A DNA stretch of 64,000 bases from Citrus sinensis (taxonomy: Eukaryota > Streptophyta > Magnoliopsida > Sapindales > Rutaceae), in contig NC_068561.1 in assembly GCF_022201045.2 (NCBI RefSeq), forward strand, positions 19,470,501 to 19,534,500, given 5' to 3'. Numbering within the stretch: position 1 is the first letter of the stretch; every line of letters starts with the position of its first letter. A program made the position numbers and the translations under genes. The notes beneath the pieces were generated by a model that did no database searches, was not told the origin of the DNA, and worked only from the letters and a program-made list of their open reading frames with translations. Positions 52,920 to 63,469 of the stretch are shown here, piece after piece.

Positions 52920-53995
52920 AAATTGAATTGCGGCTTCCGCCGTGGGGTTCTCTCCTCAACTGCCGTTGTCTCGTCTCTGACAGCTGCCTTAATCAAATTC
53001 TGAAGGTAGTTTGCTTCAATTCATTACATTAATTTCAAATTTGGTTTGTGTGGGATTATGAGTTTGTGAAGATTTAGTTCTGTTTCATGGTAAACTATTT
53101 TTTGCTCAGTGTGTTGAGAATATCAGCACGGTTTAAAATTCTTTTTAGATTCTGTCGTAAAGTTTTCTTTGTATTGGGCAAGTCAGTTACTTTAGTTTTG
53201 TGTCTGAAAACAAAAACACTTAGCTTAGTGAGTTTTAAGAGATTTTGCTATTTTGTTCAACGAAGCTTAAAAAGGGGAAGCTTTTATGGCGTCTGTGAGC
53301 CGAGGCAATTTGGATCGGGTGCTTTTTCAGTTCATTTGTTTGTTTCTTATTTGGGTTCTTTATTGTTAGATGTTCTTTTGAGATTCTGGCATCTGGCATC
53401 TGGCTACTTGCTTTTGTGGAGTTTTTTTATTATTTGAATTCTGTGAATTCTTTGTTTTCTTTCCCAAATGATTCCACTCTATAAAATATATATTGTGCTT
53501 GGCTAGAATTTTCTTTTAGATAATTGCATCCTGTACATTGGCTTAACCTGTCAAGAATGAGAATGATGGAAGATGCCTATCTTGGAAAGAATATATTGAG
53601 TTACATAGTACCGGTTCCAAATGAATAAATTGGAACTTGCCTAAAACAGGCACCAATCCACCATGACACCAAGCCTTTTTAAAATTTTTTTTTTTTTAAG
53701 TTTAAAGAAACTTATGTTGCTTCTTTAGATCTGTTTTAGCTTATGATGAATTTTGCTAATGGTAAAATCCCTCTCCTTCAAAGTTGGGGGAGGGGAAGCA
53801 TCTATAGGCATATGTGTACATTATGGAGCTCGAACTACATGTCGCAGTAATACATTATTCTCTTTGCTTTGCAGGTTTTGATCAACATGAGTGATTGGGA
53901 TGTAGGTCTGTGCTTGAGAGGCCGGAGTGATGACCAGAATTCTGTCAACCAGACCAAAGACAATCAACTGATGAAGTGTTGTTGTTCTTTATATT
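52920..53995 (+). pseudogene. Captured 5' end of an unrecognised gene
   Basis: A CT-rich leader ends CTGAAG before GTAGTTTG (donor near 53007). An AT-rich intron-like stretch follows to the acceptor CTTTGCAG (53874), then ATG at 53888 with MSDWDVGLCLRGRSDD and about 20 more codons before frame and similarity fade (stop near 53997). This is the shape of a plant 5' UTR exon, leader intron and first coding exon. I do not recognise the protein. The long open frame at 53087-53437 lies in the intron-like part and is ignored. Confidence 0.45.
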
Positions 53996-54074
53996 GATTG
54001 TTGGAAATTATGTGTTATTTCCAGATTTTTAGAAAATTATGATTGCTGGAAATAATTATATATGTACAATCATT

Positions 54075-54165
54075 ATGTCCTCCAGCACAAGTGAATTTCC
54101 AAACCCACAACTGAAAGCTTGCGAAAAATTTGTAGAAAATTTGTACATCAAATCCACAAGCTAAG
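54075..54165 (+). pseudogene. Decayed start of a GRF-type zinc-finger gene (element A)
   Basis: MSSSTSEFPNPQLKACEKF from the ATG at 54075 matches MSSSMSGVPNPHIKTCEKC in the second element codon for codon. Then the zinc-binding cysteine is lost (Phe in place of Cys) and a stop follows after about 30 codons. The rest of the finger is missing. It is most informative as evidence that the two elements share a history. Confidence 0.7.
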
Positions 54166-55169
54166 TGTTGTATCAGAATATGAATGACAATAAAACAAAA
54201 ATCTGTGTTCTTCATTCTTAAAATACTAATACAATACAAGTACATTCTTATTCTGAGAAATAACTACCTATTAACTCCATATTCATTATCTTGTTGAAAG
54301 AGTAGCTGCTGAAAATGTCCATGTCGCTGAGCTTGTATGTGCTATTAAAAAAAAATTAAACATCTTGTTGTCATCCGAAAAAATAAAGAAGGCAAGATGA
54401 ACAAATAAAAAACTTATCACTACTTTCGGTGCAAGAATTTTATGTAGATATTGAATAAACATTATCCTCAATTATTTGTCACAATAATTTATATTCAATT
54501 CATGGTGTGTTGCAGCAAGCTTCCCTTGTTTAACTAAATGACAGCTGAATCTTTACAACTAATTATCTTTACAATCAAATTTGGAATTAATTAGCAAATT
54601 ACCGCTAGAAATCGATGAGTGAAGCTAAGAGAGTGAGGCTGCAAGTCGAATTTTTGAGACAGCCGAGAGAGTGAGGCGCTGTGAGAGATGCAATGGACGG
54701 GCGAGAGAGAGACGAAGCCGATGGTGATTGCTGGATTGGTAGGATTGAGGGAGAGAGCGAAAGAGCCAGAGCGTGCGTGCTTGTTCTGCCAGAGAGCGCG
54801 TATGTTTTTTCTCAATGCGCGTGTGTTGTAATTATCCATCTACAGTGACCATTTTATAGTTACCTTGAAACGCACCGTTCGGTGCTATATGTGGGGCTGA
54901 ATGTTGTGAGCATATCGGTGCTGAAAATATTATTCAGCATGACCTAATCACCTAAACGGTTATAAGGTATGAACCAAAGTGGTTGGTCCGTGGTGTCCAC
55001 GCGCATGTTAAAAGCGTGGCAACTTTTTGTCCAAAATCCCCAATCCGTACACGCGCATTTCGTGTTTCTCAGTGCGTGCGGGTGCGGCCCTCGGCTACTC
55101 GTACAAATACGAACAAAAAATAATTCTAACCGAAACCATAGAAAGAACAAGAGCAGAAGAGAAACGAGT

Positions 55170-55230
55170 CCTCTTCGTCTTCATCTTCATCTTCATCTTC
55201 ATCTTCATCTTCATCTTTATCTTCATCTTC
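55170..55230. repeat. Hexanucleotide (CTTCAT)n microsatellite in a leader
   Basis: About ten units of TCTTCA/TCTTTA lie roughly 80-140 bp upstream of the second WRC start codon, probably in its 5' UTR. The open frame that reads through it (FIFIFI) is not a gene. Confidence 0.85.
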
Positions 55231-55306
55231 TAGAGTTTTCACTTTTGATGGCTTGTTTTCTGTAAATCAAGCTTCGACAATCTGAACCGTTGATAAAAAA
55301 AAAAAA

Positions 55307-56296
55307 ATGAGGATCAGAAACACTCACGACATTCCTCCTTCTTCCTCTTCCCTTTCACCAACCGGACGCCACTTCGATGATCATACATTTGCTCGGACGT
55401 CGTCGGCATCGTCGGAATCGCCACGCGTGATGATAAGCAGAATCAACGGTCGCATTAACAACATCGATTCGACGAGTCGCAGCACTTTCAATCAGGTGCT
55501 CATGATCTGTCGAAACTTTGTTCATCATCATGATGATCACTCTTTAATTTGCATATAGTATTAAATGCAGCGAAACTTTAGCTGACACGGCGCCGTTTTC
55601 TTCTCGTTGTTGTCGTTGCAGGAGCAGGACAAAGAAATCCGCCACGAAGAAGAAGAAATGTACGTCACTCCAGCTGAACAAAGGTGATTAACCAAATAAT
55701 AATTCATTGATTCATTTGACAGTCTTGGTTCTAATTTTTCTCTTGTTTTTTAAAAAAAATATATGAAGCAGTGTCGGTTTTTTGTTTTACTTAGTTTGAT
55801 AGGGGGGTGGCGCGAGGAGGAGAAAGCCATGCCGTTGAAGAAAAGGAGATTTATAAGCTTTGAGGTTGATCAGGAGGGGAGCGATGATATTGATGCCGGG
55901 GATAAAATGGTAAAAGTGGAAGGGAAGGAGGAGGATACGAGCACGAGGTGTGGGAGGACAGATGGGAAGAGATGGAGGTGCAGAGGGAGGAGAGTTGAAG
56001 GTCACTCAATGTGTGAGCATCACTTGTTGATTCGACGTGTGAGATATCCCGGAGATAATTTGATGAAAAGAGAAATTGGTGAAGATAATGGTGAAGGTGA
56101 TGGCGATGACCTTGATAATAATAAGAAGAAGAAGAAGAAGAAGAAGAAGAGGGAAAGGACGAAAGCGGAGGAGGGTTGTTTTGGGAATAATGATGATAAT
56201 AATAATAATAACAACAGCAAGAAGAAGGTGAAGAAGGCTAGATCCATTACTAGTTTGCTTAGAGATACTGTTCCATTTATGCATCTGAATCTGTAA
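55307..56296 (+). CDS. WRC-domain protein, copy 2
   Basis: Three exons: 55307-55495, 55622-55683 and 55795-56296, joining in frame to 250 aa. The ATG at 55307 starts MRIRNTHDIPPSSSS. Exon 3 opens SLIGGWREEEKAMPLKKRR, matching GRWREGEKAFPLKKR of copy 1. The WRC motif C-x9-C-x10-C-x2-H is at residues 136-160 (CGRTDGKRWRC, CEHH). A basic Lys run and an Asn run, encoded by AAG and AAT triplet repeats, precede KARSITSLL at 231-239. There is no QLQ domain, so it is a WRC-only nuclear protein and the role is unknown. For exon 3 the acceptor TTAG at 55794 is chosen because CAG at 55771 leads to a stop and TAG at 55802 breaks the frame. It starts about 370 bp beyond element A. Confidence 0.85.
56119..56220. 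repeat. AAG and AAT triplet tracts in WRC copy 2
   Basis: AAG repeats near 56124-56152 and AAT repeats near 56190-56215 encode the Lys and Asn runs. They are likely sites of length variation. Confidence 0.8.
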
Positions 56297-56589
56297 TTGG
56301 TGCTAGTGATGAATAGTGATGGTGATGAAGGCGATGAAATCTAGTGAAAATGAAACTCTGCTTTAGCAATTAATTAATGTTGGAATTAGTGTATGGTAAT
56401 CTTTCTTGATGAATCGGATTGAAGTTCTTAATTTCATCTTGCTCCTTCCAAAATTTTTTGTGTTGGTGAGGTTGGTAAATATGTTTTTTTTTTTCAATTA
56501 GTTGATAAAAATTAAAAATTAAGACCAGTATATTCAAGCAGTGAATAATACAACAAGGAGATGCAAGAAAACCTTATTATGAAATATAT

Positions 56590-56824
56590 TGAGTAATAAG
56601 TATTAATGTGACGGGAGAAAATTTTATTATAAAACCTGTCATGTAGTAAGTACCGATACGACACGGGAAAATTCATTATCAAACCTATCTTACAGTAAGT
56701 ATGGATGCGACGCGGGAAAATTTTATTATAGAACATGTCTTGGATGCGACGCGGGAAAATTTTATTATAGAACATGTCTTGCAGTAAGTACAGACGCGAC
56801 GCGGGAAAATCTTATTATGAATCC
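56590..56824. repeat. Tandem repeat of about 41-55 bp, five copies
   Basis: Each unit carries GTAAGTA..GATGCGACGCGGGAAAA, then TTATTATAGAACATGTCTT or a variant. Copies begin at about 56590, 56646, 56695, 56742 and 56784. The third and fourth share an identical stretch of about 40 bp, so that duplication is recent; the outer ones are diverged. The open frame on the minus strand (FYNKIFPRRI twice) only translates the repeat. Confidence 0.85.
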
Positions 56825-56829
56825 TCCTA

Positions 56830-58590
56830 ATAAATTATGACACGTGGATTAATTTATTGTCTCTCTTATTTCAATCGCTTGATTTTAGTGTAGATGTGCA
56901 TGTAGTAAGACTTCATTAGGCAGCATGAATTTTGTGATGACATTTGAAATACTCAAAATTTCAAAATAACCGTTACAAATTACAGAATTAATAAAAGCTT
57001 CATTTATATATAGGAGATTTGCGAATTTCGCTTTAAACATCGCCTCTCTTTAAAAATGAATACCATGCATGGTATTTTTGCTTTAATTTGAACGTATAGA
57101 GAATAGAGAAAATGCAGCTGCAGATGATTAAGAAGAGAGTGTTTAGTGTTTAGTGCTGAGTGTAGACAGCCGGTCATCCCCATATATACTCGCTCCTTGT
57201 CGTCGTCACTCGTGATCAGGCATGATATTTTTAATTGAATTTTTGTTAAATACTATATATGTTGAAATATACTTAATTTCCATAATTTGATTTATTAGCT
57301 ATGTACGTACACGCAGGAAAAAGAAGAGTAAAAATGTGGGTGCATCAGAAAAAAAAAAAAAGGAGAGGGAGTATAAATGAGTACGACGAAATAGGGCAAC
57401 AAGGGGTGGCAGCCGCCCTTGAAACTCAGCCTGAGCCTGACGACAGAAAGTTTAACTTTATATAGAGGACTACTCCTCGAAGTCTACAAGAGAATCTTGC
57501 GAAGTTCCTCTGCTTCCTCCTGTTTTATTTATTTATTTATTTTATTACACTTAAGTTTATTTAGATATAAAAGGCACTTTTCAAGTGTTAATTAGTGAAT
57601 GTGGTAAATTAATACTCATTAAATTGATAATTTAAGGTAAATAAACTTGAGATCTATATGGCAAATTAATAATTTAATAAATTTATTAAATGATAAAATT
57701 TTAAAAAGATCTTATTTTTCTATAGAATCCAACTAATTTGAGACTATATATATATATATATATATATGAATGATATGTTTAAGATTTTCTTTGTTGTATT
57801 TGCATAATGCTTTACACATTTTATCAATCATTATTATTTTTTTATACCTTTTAAATACGAAGCCATTATCGTATCCTATGTGCTATGTTAAGAGAAATGA
57901 GAAAAATATCTACGTAATCTATTACCTCAAATCCTTATAAATTAATTTATTGATATATTAATATTTGCTAAATTAATAAAAATTTTATGGTCCCAAAGTT
58001 ATTAATTTATTGAGATTCTACTATATATATTATAATCTGTAGTTATTACATAAAAAATTATATATAATTAAATCATAACGGTTATATATACAATTGTAGA
58101 AAATTACAAAAAAAAAATCCGGCTGATGGCTAAATTCAAACTCAATAATAAGACCCTTTAGTAGGGGGTAATTTTGAAATACAAAAGCATAGAGTAGTCT
58201 TAGTTAATTTATTAAATATTAGAAAAATAAGTCATAAAAAATTAGACCGAGTGCTTTGGGGGAAAAAAAATCAATTAGTTTTACCAAAAACCTTAGCTGG
58301 GCCTGGGCTACGCACTGCTTACTAGACACGGTGCCTCAGTCTTAAATTCCCAAATCCAAAGCAATAATAAATCCCCGAATGACAAAAAAAAAAATATATA
58401 TATATATATATACACCCTATATTCAATATTGTGGGCCCCACTTTCTATTCATCCTCCCCACAACGAGCTCACATTTCGGATATGCTTCTGGAGGACCCAT
58501 TAGTCTAAATATCTCTCGCATAACCTCAGATATTTTTCTTCCATCGAGTAAAAGAAAAGAAAAGAAAAGAAAAGAAAAGAAAAGAAAAAG
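56830..58590. other. Intergenic region
   Basis: No gene seen. Contains TA tracts near 57745-57768 and 58394-58411, and an (AAAAG)n tract at about 58554-58590 directly in front of the thioredoxin-like start codon. Confidence 0.5.
58554..58590. repeat. (AAAAG)n pentanucleotide tract in the thioredoxin-like leader
   Basis: About seven AAAAG units end four bases before the ATG at 58594, so it is probably transcribed as 5' UTR. Confidence 0.85.
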
Positions 58591-58593
58591 AGA

Positions 58594-59712
<1,119 letters not shown>

Positions 59713-60070
59713 TAAAAAGAAAGAAAGAAAAAAATCCCTCTCATTCTCTCTTATCTTACACATTATTGTATATGTAAATTTTGATTTCCTACTCTTTCTT
59801 CTATAGGAAAAATATTTTTTCATTCGATGATCGTGTTAGGATTTTGTTTGGCAACTAAAAAATTTTCTCAGTTTTCTCTTGAATGCCCTCGCGGCAAATG
59901 AGGTTATTTGGATGTAAAATAAAATGGAACAATTTGATTTCATGCGAGCTTCATAAAATCTTGCCAAGCTGATCTAAAGTTTTGAATTGGCCTCGAGCGC
60001 ATTGGATTTTGTTTTTAACTTCTTGTGCATTTTGTCAACTATATACAAAGTGAACGCTATGGACAACGCA
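59713..60070. other. Short intergenic stretch
   Basis: The 3' flank of the thioredoxin-like gene and the upstream flank of the tRNA gene. Nothing else seen. Confidence 0.5.
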
Positions 60071-60152
60071 GTCGCTTTGGCCGAGTGGTTAAGGCGTGTG
60101 CCTGCTAAGTACATGGGGTTTCCCCGCGAGAGTTCGAATCTCTCAGGCGACG
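60071..60152 (+). tRNA. tRNA-Ser, anticodon GCU
   Basis: Acceptor GTCGCTT pairs with AGGCGAC. The D-arm region (GGCCGAGTGGTTAAGGC), the anticodon loop CTGCTAA, a long class II variable arm (GGGGTTTCCCC, typical of Ser/Leu) and the T-arm GAGAG-TTCGAAT-CTCTC are all present. Discriminator G is followed by genomic sequence, and CCA is not encoded. It reads AGC and AGU codons. There is no intron. The A box and B box (GTTCGAATC) are internal. Confidence 0.95.
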
Positions 60153-60156
60153 GAGC

Positions 60157-60161
60157 TTTTT
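60157..60161 (+). terminator. Pol III terminator of tRNA-Ser
   Basis: A run of five T, 5 nt after the mature 3' end. Confidence 0.75.
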
Positions 60162-60164
60162 GAA

Positions 60165-60760
60165 ATTCTGTTCGCTCCAAGGCGCGTGGAAATATTTTAT
60201 CAGATCTCAAAGTTGCATAATTTTTAGTATAGTTTTGTGAAATAGTAAGCTATTTGTACTTTCAAGAACTTTTGGACCCTCATTTTATTCATAACTCGTT
60301 AATATCACTTGGTATTATTATTATTTTTTTCTAAAAAAAAAGATTTTACTCTTCTTAGAAATACCGAAACAAACCTTAATTTGTTCATCTCTTCGTCATA
60401 ATTCTCAACACAATGACATTGATCGCTGTTTAGTTCCTCCAAATGAACGGACAATGATAAGAGGTAAAATAACATAAATGCTTGATAATAGTATGCCTCA
60501 AGCTGCTGTAGAAAAAGAAGCTACAAAATTCGTTAGTCTACCCCACTGAACTGATTACTAAGAACTAACTACTAGTAAATGTGATAACTTGGAACCTTGA
60601 GGTATTACAAGCATGATTTTTTTATGGTGGCAAAGTTAGAGGTAAAAGCTAATTCAACATATATTGCTTGGTCATAACATTATTAAATTTGATAATTTTG
60701 GGAAGCGAAGAAGCCCGTGTACAAAAATAGCTGACATACAAATATCAAAACCAAACTCCT
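60165..60760. other. Intergenic region before element B
   Basis: AT-rich, nothing recognised. Confidence 0.5.
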
Positions 60761-60809
60761 CATTCTAAAATGGAAAATGATGTTCTCACACATTCGCGCA
60801 CAAACGTTT

Positions 60810-60832
60810 GCACAAAACGGTGCGTTTTGTGC
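60810..60832. repeat. Subterminal palindrome, left end of element B
   Basis: GCACAAAACG, a 3-nt spacer GTG, then the exact inverse CGTTTTGTGC. The same 23 nt recur at 63394-63416 at the other end in the same orientation, so the spacer is not inverted with the rest of the terminal repeat. Confidence 0.9.
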
Positions 60833-61427
60833 ACCTTTAAAAGGCTCTTCGTACGTGCACAACAACACACACGCTCTTCCCAGCTCCTCCCACTCACGTA
60901 TGCCTCCTTTCACTGCAACAAAAACCCAGCAGCTTCCTCATTCTCTAGACACCATTCTCCCTCGCTCTCGGCTCTGTACTTCCTCATTCTCGCTGGATCT
61001 GTTTTGCCACACTCTCTCGGCTCCGATCACCCTCATTCTCGGTGGCTCCATTTCCCTCACTGTCTCGGTTCCGATCTGCCTCAATCTCTCCCTCAATCTC
61101 TCGATCTCAATTTCATCACTCTCTCTACCCCAACACAACCGAATTAACGGAGCTTGTTAAGGTTAGTGTTCAATTTATTGCTTTAATTTGTAATTAATTG
61201 AAAATTAATTATTTTGCCCCATTTTGGCCACTTGGATTTTGAATGGTTATTGTTGAGGGTATAGTGATTTTGGGTTGTATTGATATTAGCTTTGAATTTT
61301 GAACGAATTGATTTATTTTTCCTGTTTCGGTCATCTAGGAAAATCAAAACACATTGCATGTATTATATAAATGCATCAAGATTTGTAAAGAAAAAGAATT
61401 TAAATAAATTATCGTTGTTACTTTCAG

Positions 61428-61655
61428 ATCTGGTCGTATATACGTAGTTGACACACAAAAAAATCCAAGGGCTCCCTCTTTGCATAAAGTTGTTGAGCCT
61501 GCAGATATTGTACAGAAGACAAGATTATCTTATCCTCACACGGCTCATTGCCTTGCTTCTGGTGATATCCTGGTGTCATGCCTTGGAGATAAGGATGGAA
61601 ATGCTGAGGGAAATGGATTTCTTCTCCTTGACTCAGAATTCAATGTGAAAGGAAG
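61428..61655 (+). pseudogene. Captured exon of selenium-binding protein (methanethiol oxidase)
   Basis: A 228-nt open exon between TTTCAG and GTAAAA reads SGRIYVVDTQKNPRAPSLHK, then VVEPADIV, YPHTAHCLASGDILVSCLGD and NGFLLLDSEFNVKGR. That is one internal exon of the plant SBP1/SELENBP1 family, whose full proteins are near 490 aa. Both splice sites and the reading frame survive, but no other exon of the gene is present. It sits between the inverted repeats of element B, so it was carried there as a genomic fragment with flanking intron, not as a cDNA. Confidence 0.9.
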
Positions 61656-62060
61656 GTAAAACAATAGATTTGTGTAAACTTGAGCTACTATCTTACTTTT
61701 TTTCATGTTATTCACTATTCTAAATAATGTAAACTTGAGCTTAAAAAACAGACTCATGCAAGTGATGTTGCAAATTATTTAAACAATGTGAGGCGGTGAT
61801 ATTCTTTGTCATTAGTTCAGCAAATAAAAAATATTTAGATGTGATTGACAAACATTATTAGATAGATATTAAGTTTGCAGGAGATAGTTGGCAAAAACCT
61901 TGAGAGCAACATTGTTGTGGCTGTTTTTTTCTTTTGGAATTGATTAGTAGCTGGTGTGTCCTATATTGTTTCCCTGTCCAGTTGCTTAATGCTCACTAAC
62001 TATTACGACTTTTTTTTTCTCCTTGTCAGTTGCTTAAATTGGTTGGATATTTCTATCACA

Positions 62061-62377
62061 ATGTCCTCTAGCATGAGTGGAGTTCCAAATCCACATATAA
62101 AAACTTGTGAAAAGTGCTGCAATGATAAGATCTTACGAACTTCGTGCACAAGAGAGAATCCGAATCGTAAGTTTTGGAAGTGCAAAGGATGTGGCCATGT
62201 GGGACATTTGAATGGGACGACGATCGGAAGAACAATGAATATATTGTGTGTCGAGGGGTGGAAGATCGAAATATGAGCGAGATTAAAATTGATCTTTTAC
62301 TAGGAGAAGTGCGCAAGCTGGGGCATCAAATGAAATGCTTGTCTCTTAAATTTGAATTGCTTGAAAGAGAACTTTAA
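62061..62377 (+). pseudogene. GRF-type zinc-finger gene with frameshift (element B)
   Basis: From the ATG at 62061: MSSSMSGVPNPHIKTCEKCC, then RTSCTRENPNRKFWKC. This matches the GRF zinc finger (C-x-C, T-S-x-T-x2-N-P-x-R-x-F-W-x-C). Near 62190 the frame shifts by one base into CGTFEWDDD, which completes the finger, and then into a Leu-rich helical tail ending ELLEREL with a stop at 62375-62377. GRF fingers bind nucleic acid and are common on plant transposable elements. The element A copy is far more decayed. Confidence 0.8.
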
Positions 62378-62599
62378 CAAAGTTAGCAACCAAGTATTAT
62401 TGTAAAATATTTCCCACAAATAATTATATGTATTTTAATATGTATTGTATTTAAATTGTATATTCAACTAATGTATTAACTTCTCTTATTTGCAATGAAA
62501 ATTACGTTTATGGTTGAAATATTATTTTCTGTTATTTGCAACTTTGCATTAAATCGTGTATAACTTTCGGTTCACAAGGAAAAGTTTGAACTAATTTCA

Positions 62600-62716
62600 A
62601 TGGACAGGGAATCTCACGCTGTAGTGATACCATTCCCAGCACAAGGTATTGCTGAACATGGAATCAAGGTCACATTTGTTAGCACCGAGCATATGCACGC
62701 CAAAATCACGGCTTGA
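62600..62716 (+). pseudogene. Captured UDP-glycosyltransferase N-terminus, internally deleted
   Basis: ATG at 62600 gives MDRESHAVVIPFPAQG, then IAEHGIKVTFVSTEHMHAKI and a stop at 62714. Family 1 UGTs (UGT83A type) begin this way, but with roughly 11 more residues (usually starting HVAPLM) between the QG and the IAEHG helix. Their loss in frame, and the absence of the remaining 400 or so residues including the PSPG box, make this a dead fragment. Confidence 0.8.
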
Positions 62717-62719
62717 ATG

Positions 62720-62870
62720 CCACATAAAGCTGAACATTTCCCCCTTCCCAATCAAACCATTTTCAGCTGCAAAACCATGTTGCAAATGCACTGCATAATC
62801 ACTCACAAATCTCTAAGCCACATGAACAAACCAAGCAACTGGGTTTTCTCATATTTCATTCAACTTGACA
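62720..62870 (-). pseudogene. Possible further captured fragment, unrecognised
   Basis: The minus strand reads FVSDYAVHLQHGFAAENGLI, then GKGEMFSFMWHSSRDFGVHM, open over about 60 codons with a protein-like composition and stops further upstream. I do not recognise a family. It may be a piece of a host gene in antisense inside element B, or chance. Confidence 0.3.
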
Positions 62871-63393
62871 AAAATCGCATAGACTAACAATACTCTTGCA
62901 ATGGTTGCAAAAACAACCTACTTTTGTAATAAATTGAACAACACAATCAACATTAATCGGCAATTGCAATATATGCTTTGTAAAATTTAAATAGAATAAA
63001 TTAAGAACTAAACAGAACCTAATTGCTCAAAGGCTCACAAAATTCGGCAAATATGACAAAAATTAAGGTTCCACGTTAGGCTAGGTGAAGTACTCGAAAT
63101 GGGGCAAAATACTACTGCTGAGATCGAGAGATTGAGGGAGAGAGTGAGGGAGAATGAAGCCACCAAGAATGAGAGAAAACCGAGCTAAGAGAGTGAGGAC
63201 AATCGAGAACGAAATTGTTGCTGTGTCGAGAATGAAGCTGCTGGGTTTTTGTTGCAATGAAAAGAGCCTTTTAGAATGAAAACCGAGTTGTTGCACAGTT
63301 GCATTGAAAACCGAGCTGTTGCAGTGAAGGGGGAACAAAACGTAACGTGCGTGTGTTTTGTTTGGTGCACGTACGAGGAGCCTTTTAAAGGTT

Positions 63394-63416
63394 GCACAAA
63401 ACGGTGCGTTTTGTGC
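63394..63416. repeat. Subterminal palindrome, right end of element B
   Basis: Identical to 60810-60832 and in the same plus-strand orientation (arms GCACAAAACG and CGTTTTGTGC around GTG). Confidence 0.9.
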
Positions 63417-63469
63417 AAATCTTTGTGCGCATATTTGTGAGAATATCACTACTGTTCTAAAATGTATTC

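Larger units (their letters stand above)
52672..54923 (+). mobile_element. Non-autonomous Mutator-like element A
   Basis: Flanked by the perfect 9-bp direct repeat AAAATATTA (52663-52671 and 54924-54932). The left end starts GGAAAATGAGATTCTCAC; the right end, inverted, starts CAGCACCGATATGCTCAC. Degenerate inverted repeats reach about 240-260 bp inward, including an identical 19-bp word (GCGCCTCACTCTCTCGGCT) at 52893-52911 and inverted at 54661-54679. Inside are a 5' leader-intron structure of unknown gene origin (about 52920-53970) and a decayed GRF-zinc-finger start at 54075. No transposase is seen. It shares ends, duplication length and cargo type with the element at 60.8 kb. Confidence 0.85.
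60772..63454 (+). mobile_element. Pack-MULE-like element B carrying gene fragments
   Basis: Flanked by the perfect 9-bp direct repeat TTCTAAAAT (60763-60771 and 63455-63463). The left end starts GGAAAATGATGTTCTCAC, nearly identical to element A; the right end, inverted, starts CAGTAGTGATATTCTCAC, again like A. The inverted repeats extend over 300 bp with indels (for example CAACAAAAACCCAGCAGCTT in both arms). Inside, in order: a leader ending GTTAAG at 61160, a complete selenium-binding-protein exon (61428-61655), a GRF-zinc-finger relic (62061-62377) and a UDP-glycosyltransferase fragment (62600-62716). No transposase is seen, so movement would need an enzyme from elsewhere. Confidence 0.87.

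Noticed and set aside
53087-53437. 116-aa hydrophobic open frame in element A
   Set aside because: It lies in T-rich intron-like sequence between a donor and an acceptor and resembles no family.
55027-55265. FIFIFI and HLHLHL frames upstream of WRC copy 2
   Set aside because: Translation of the CTTCAT repeat in the leader.
56512-56775. Minus-strand frame with repeated FYNKIFPRRI
   Set aside because: Only a translation of the tandem repeat.
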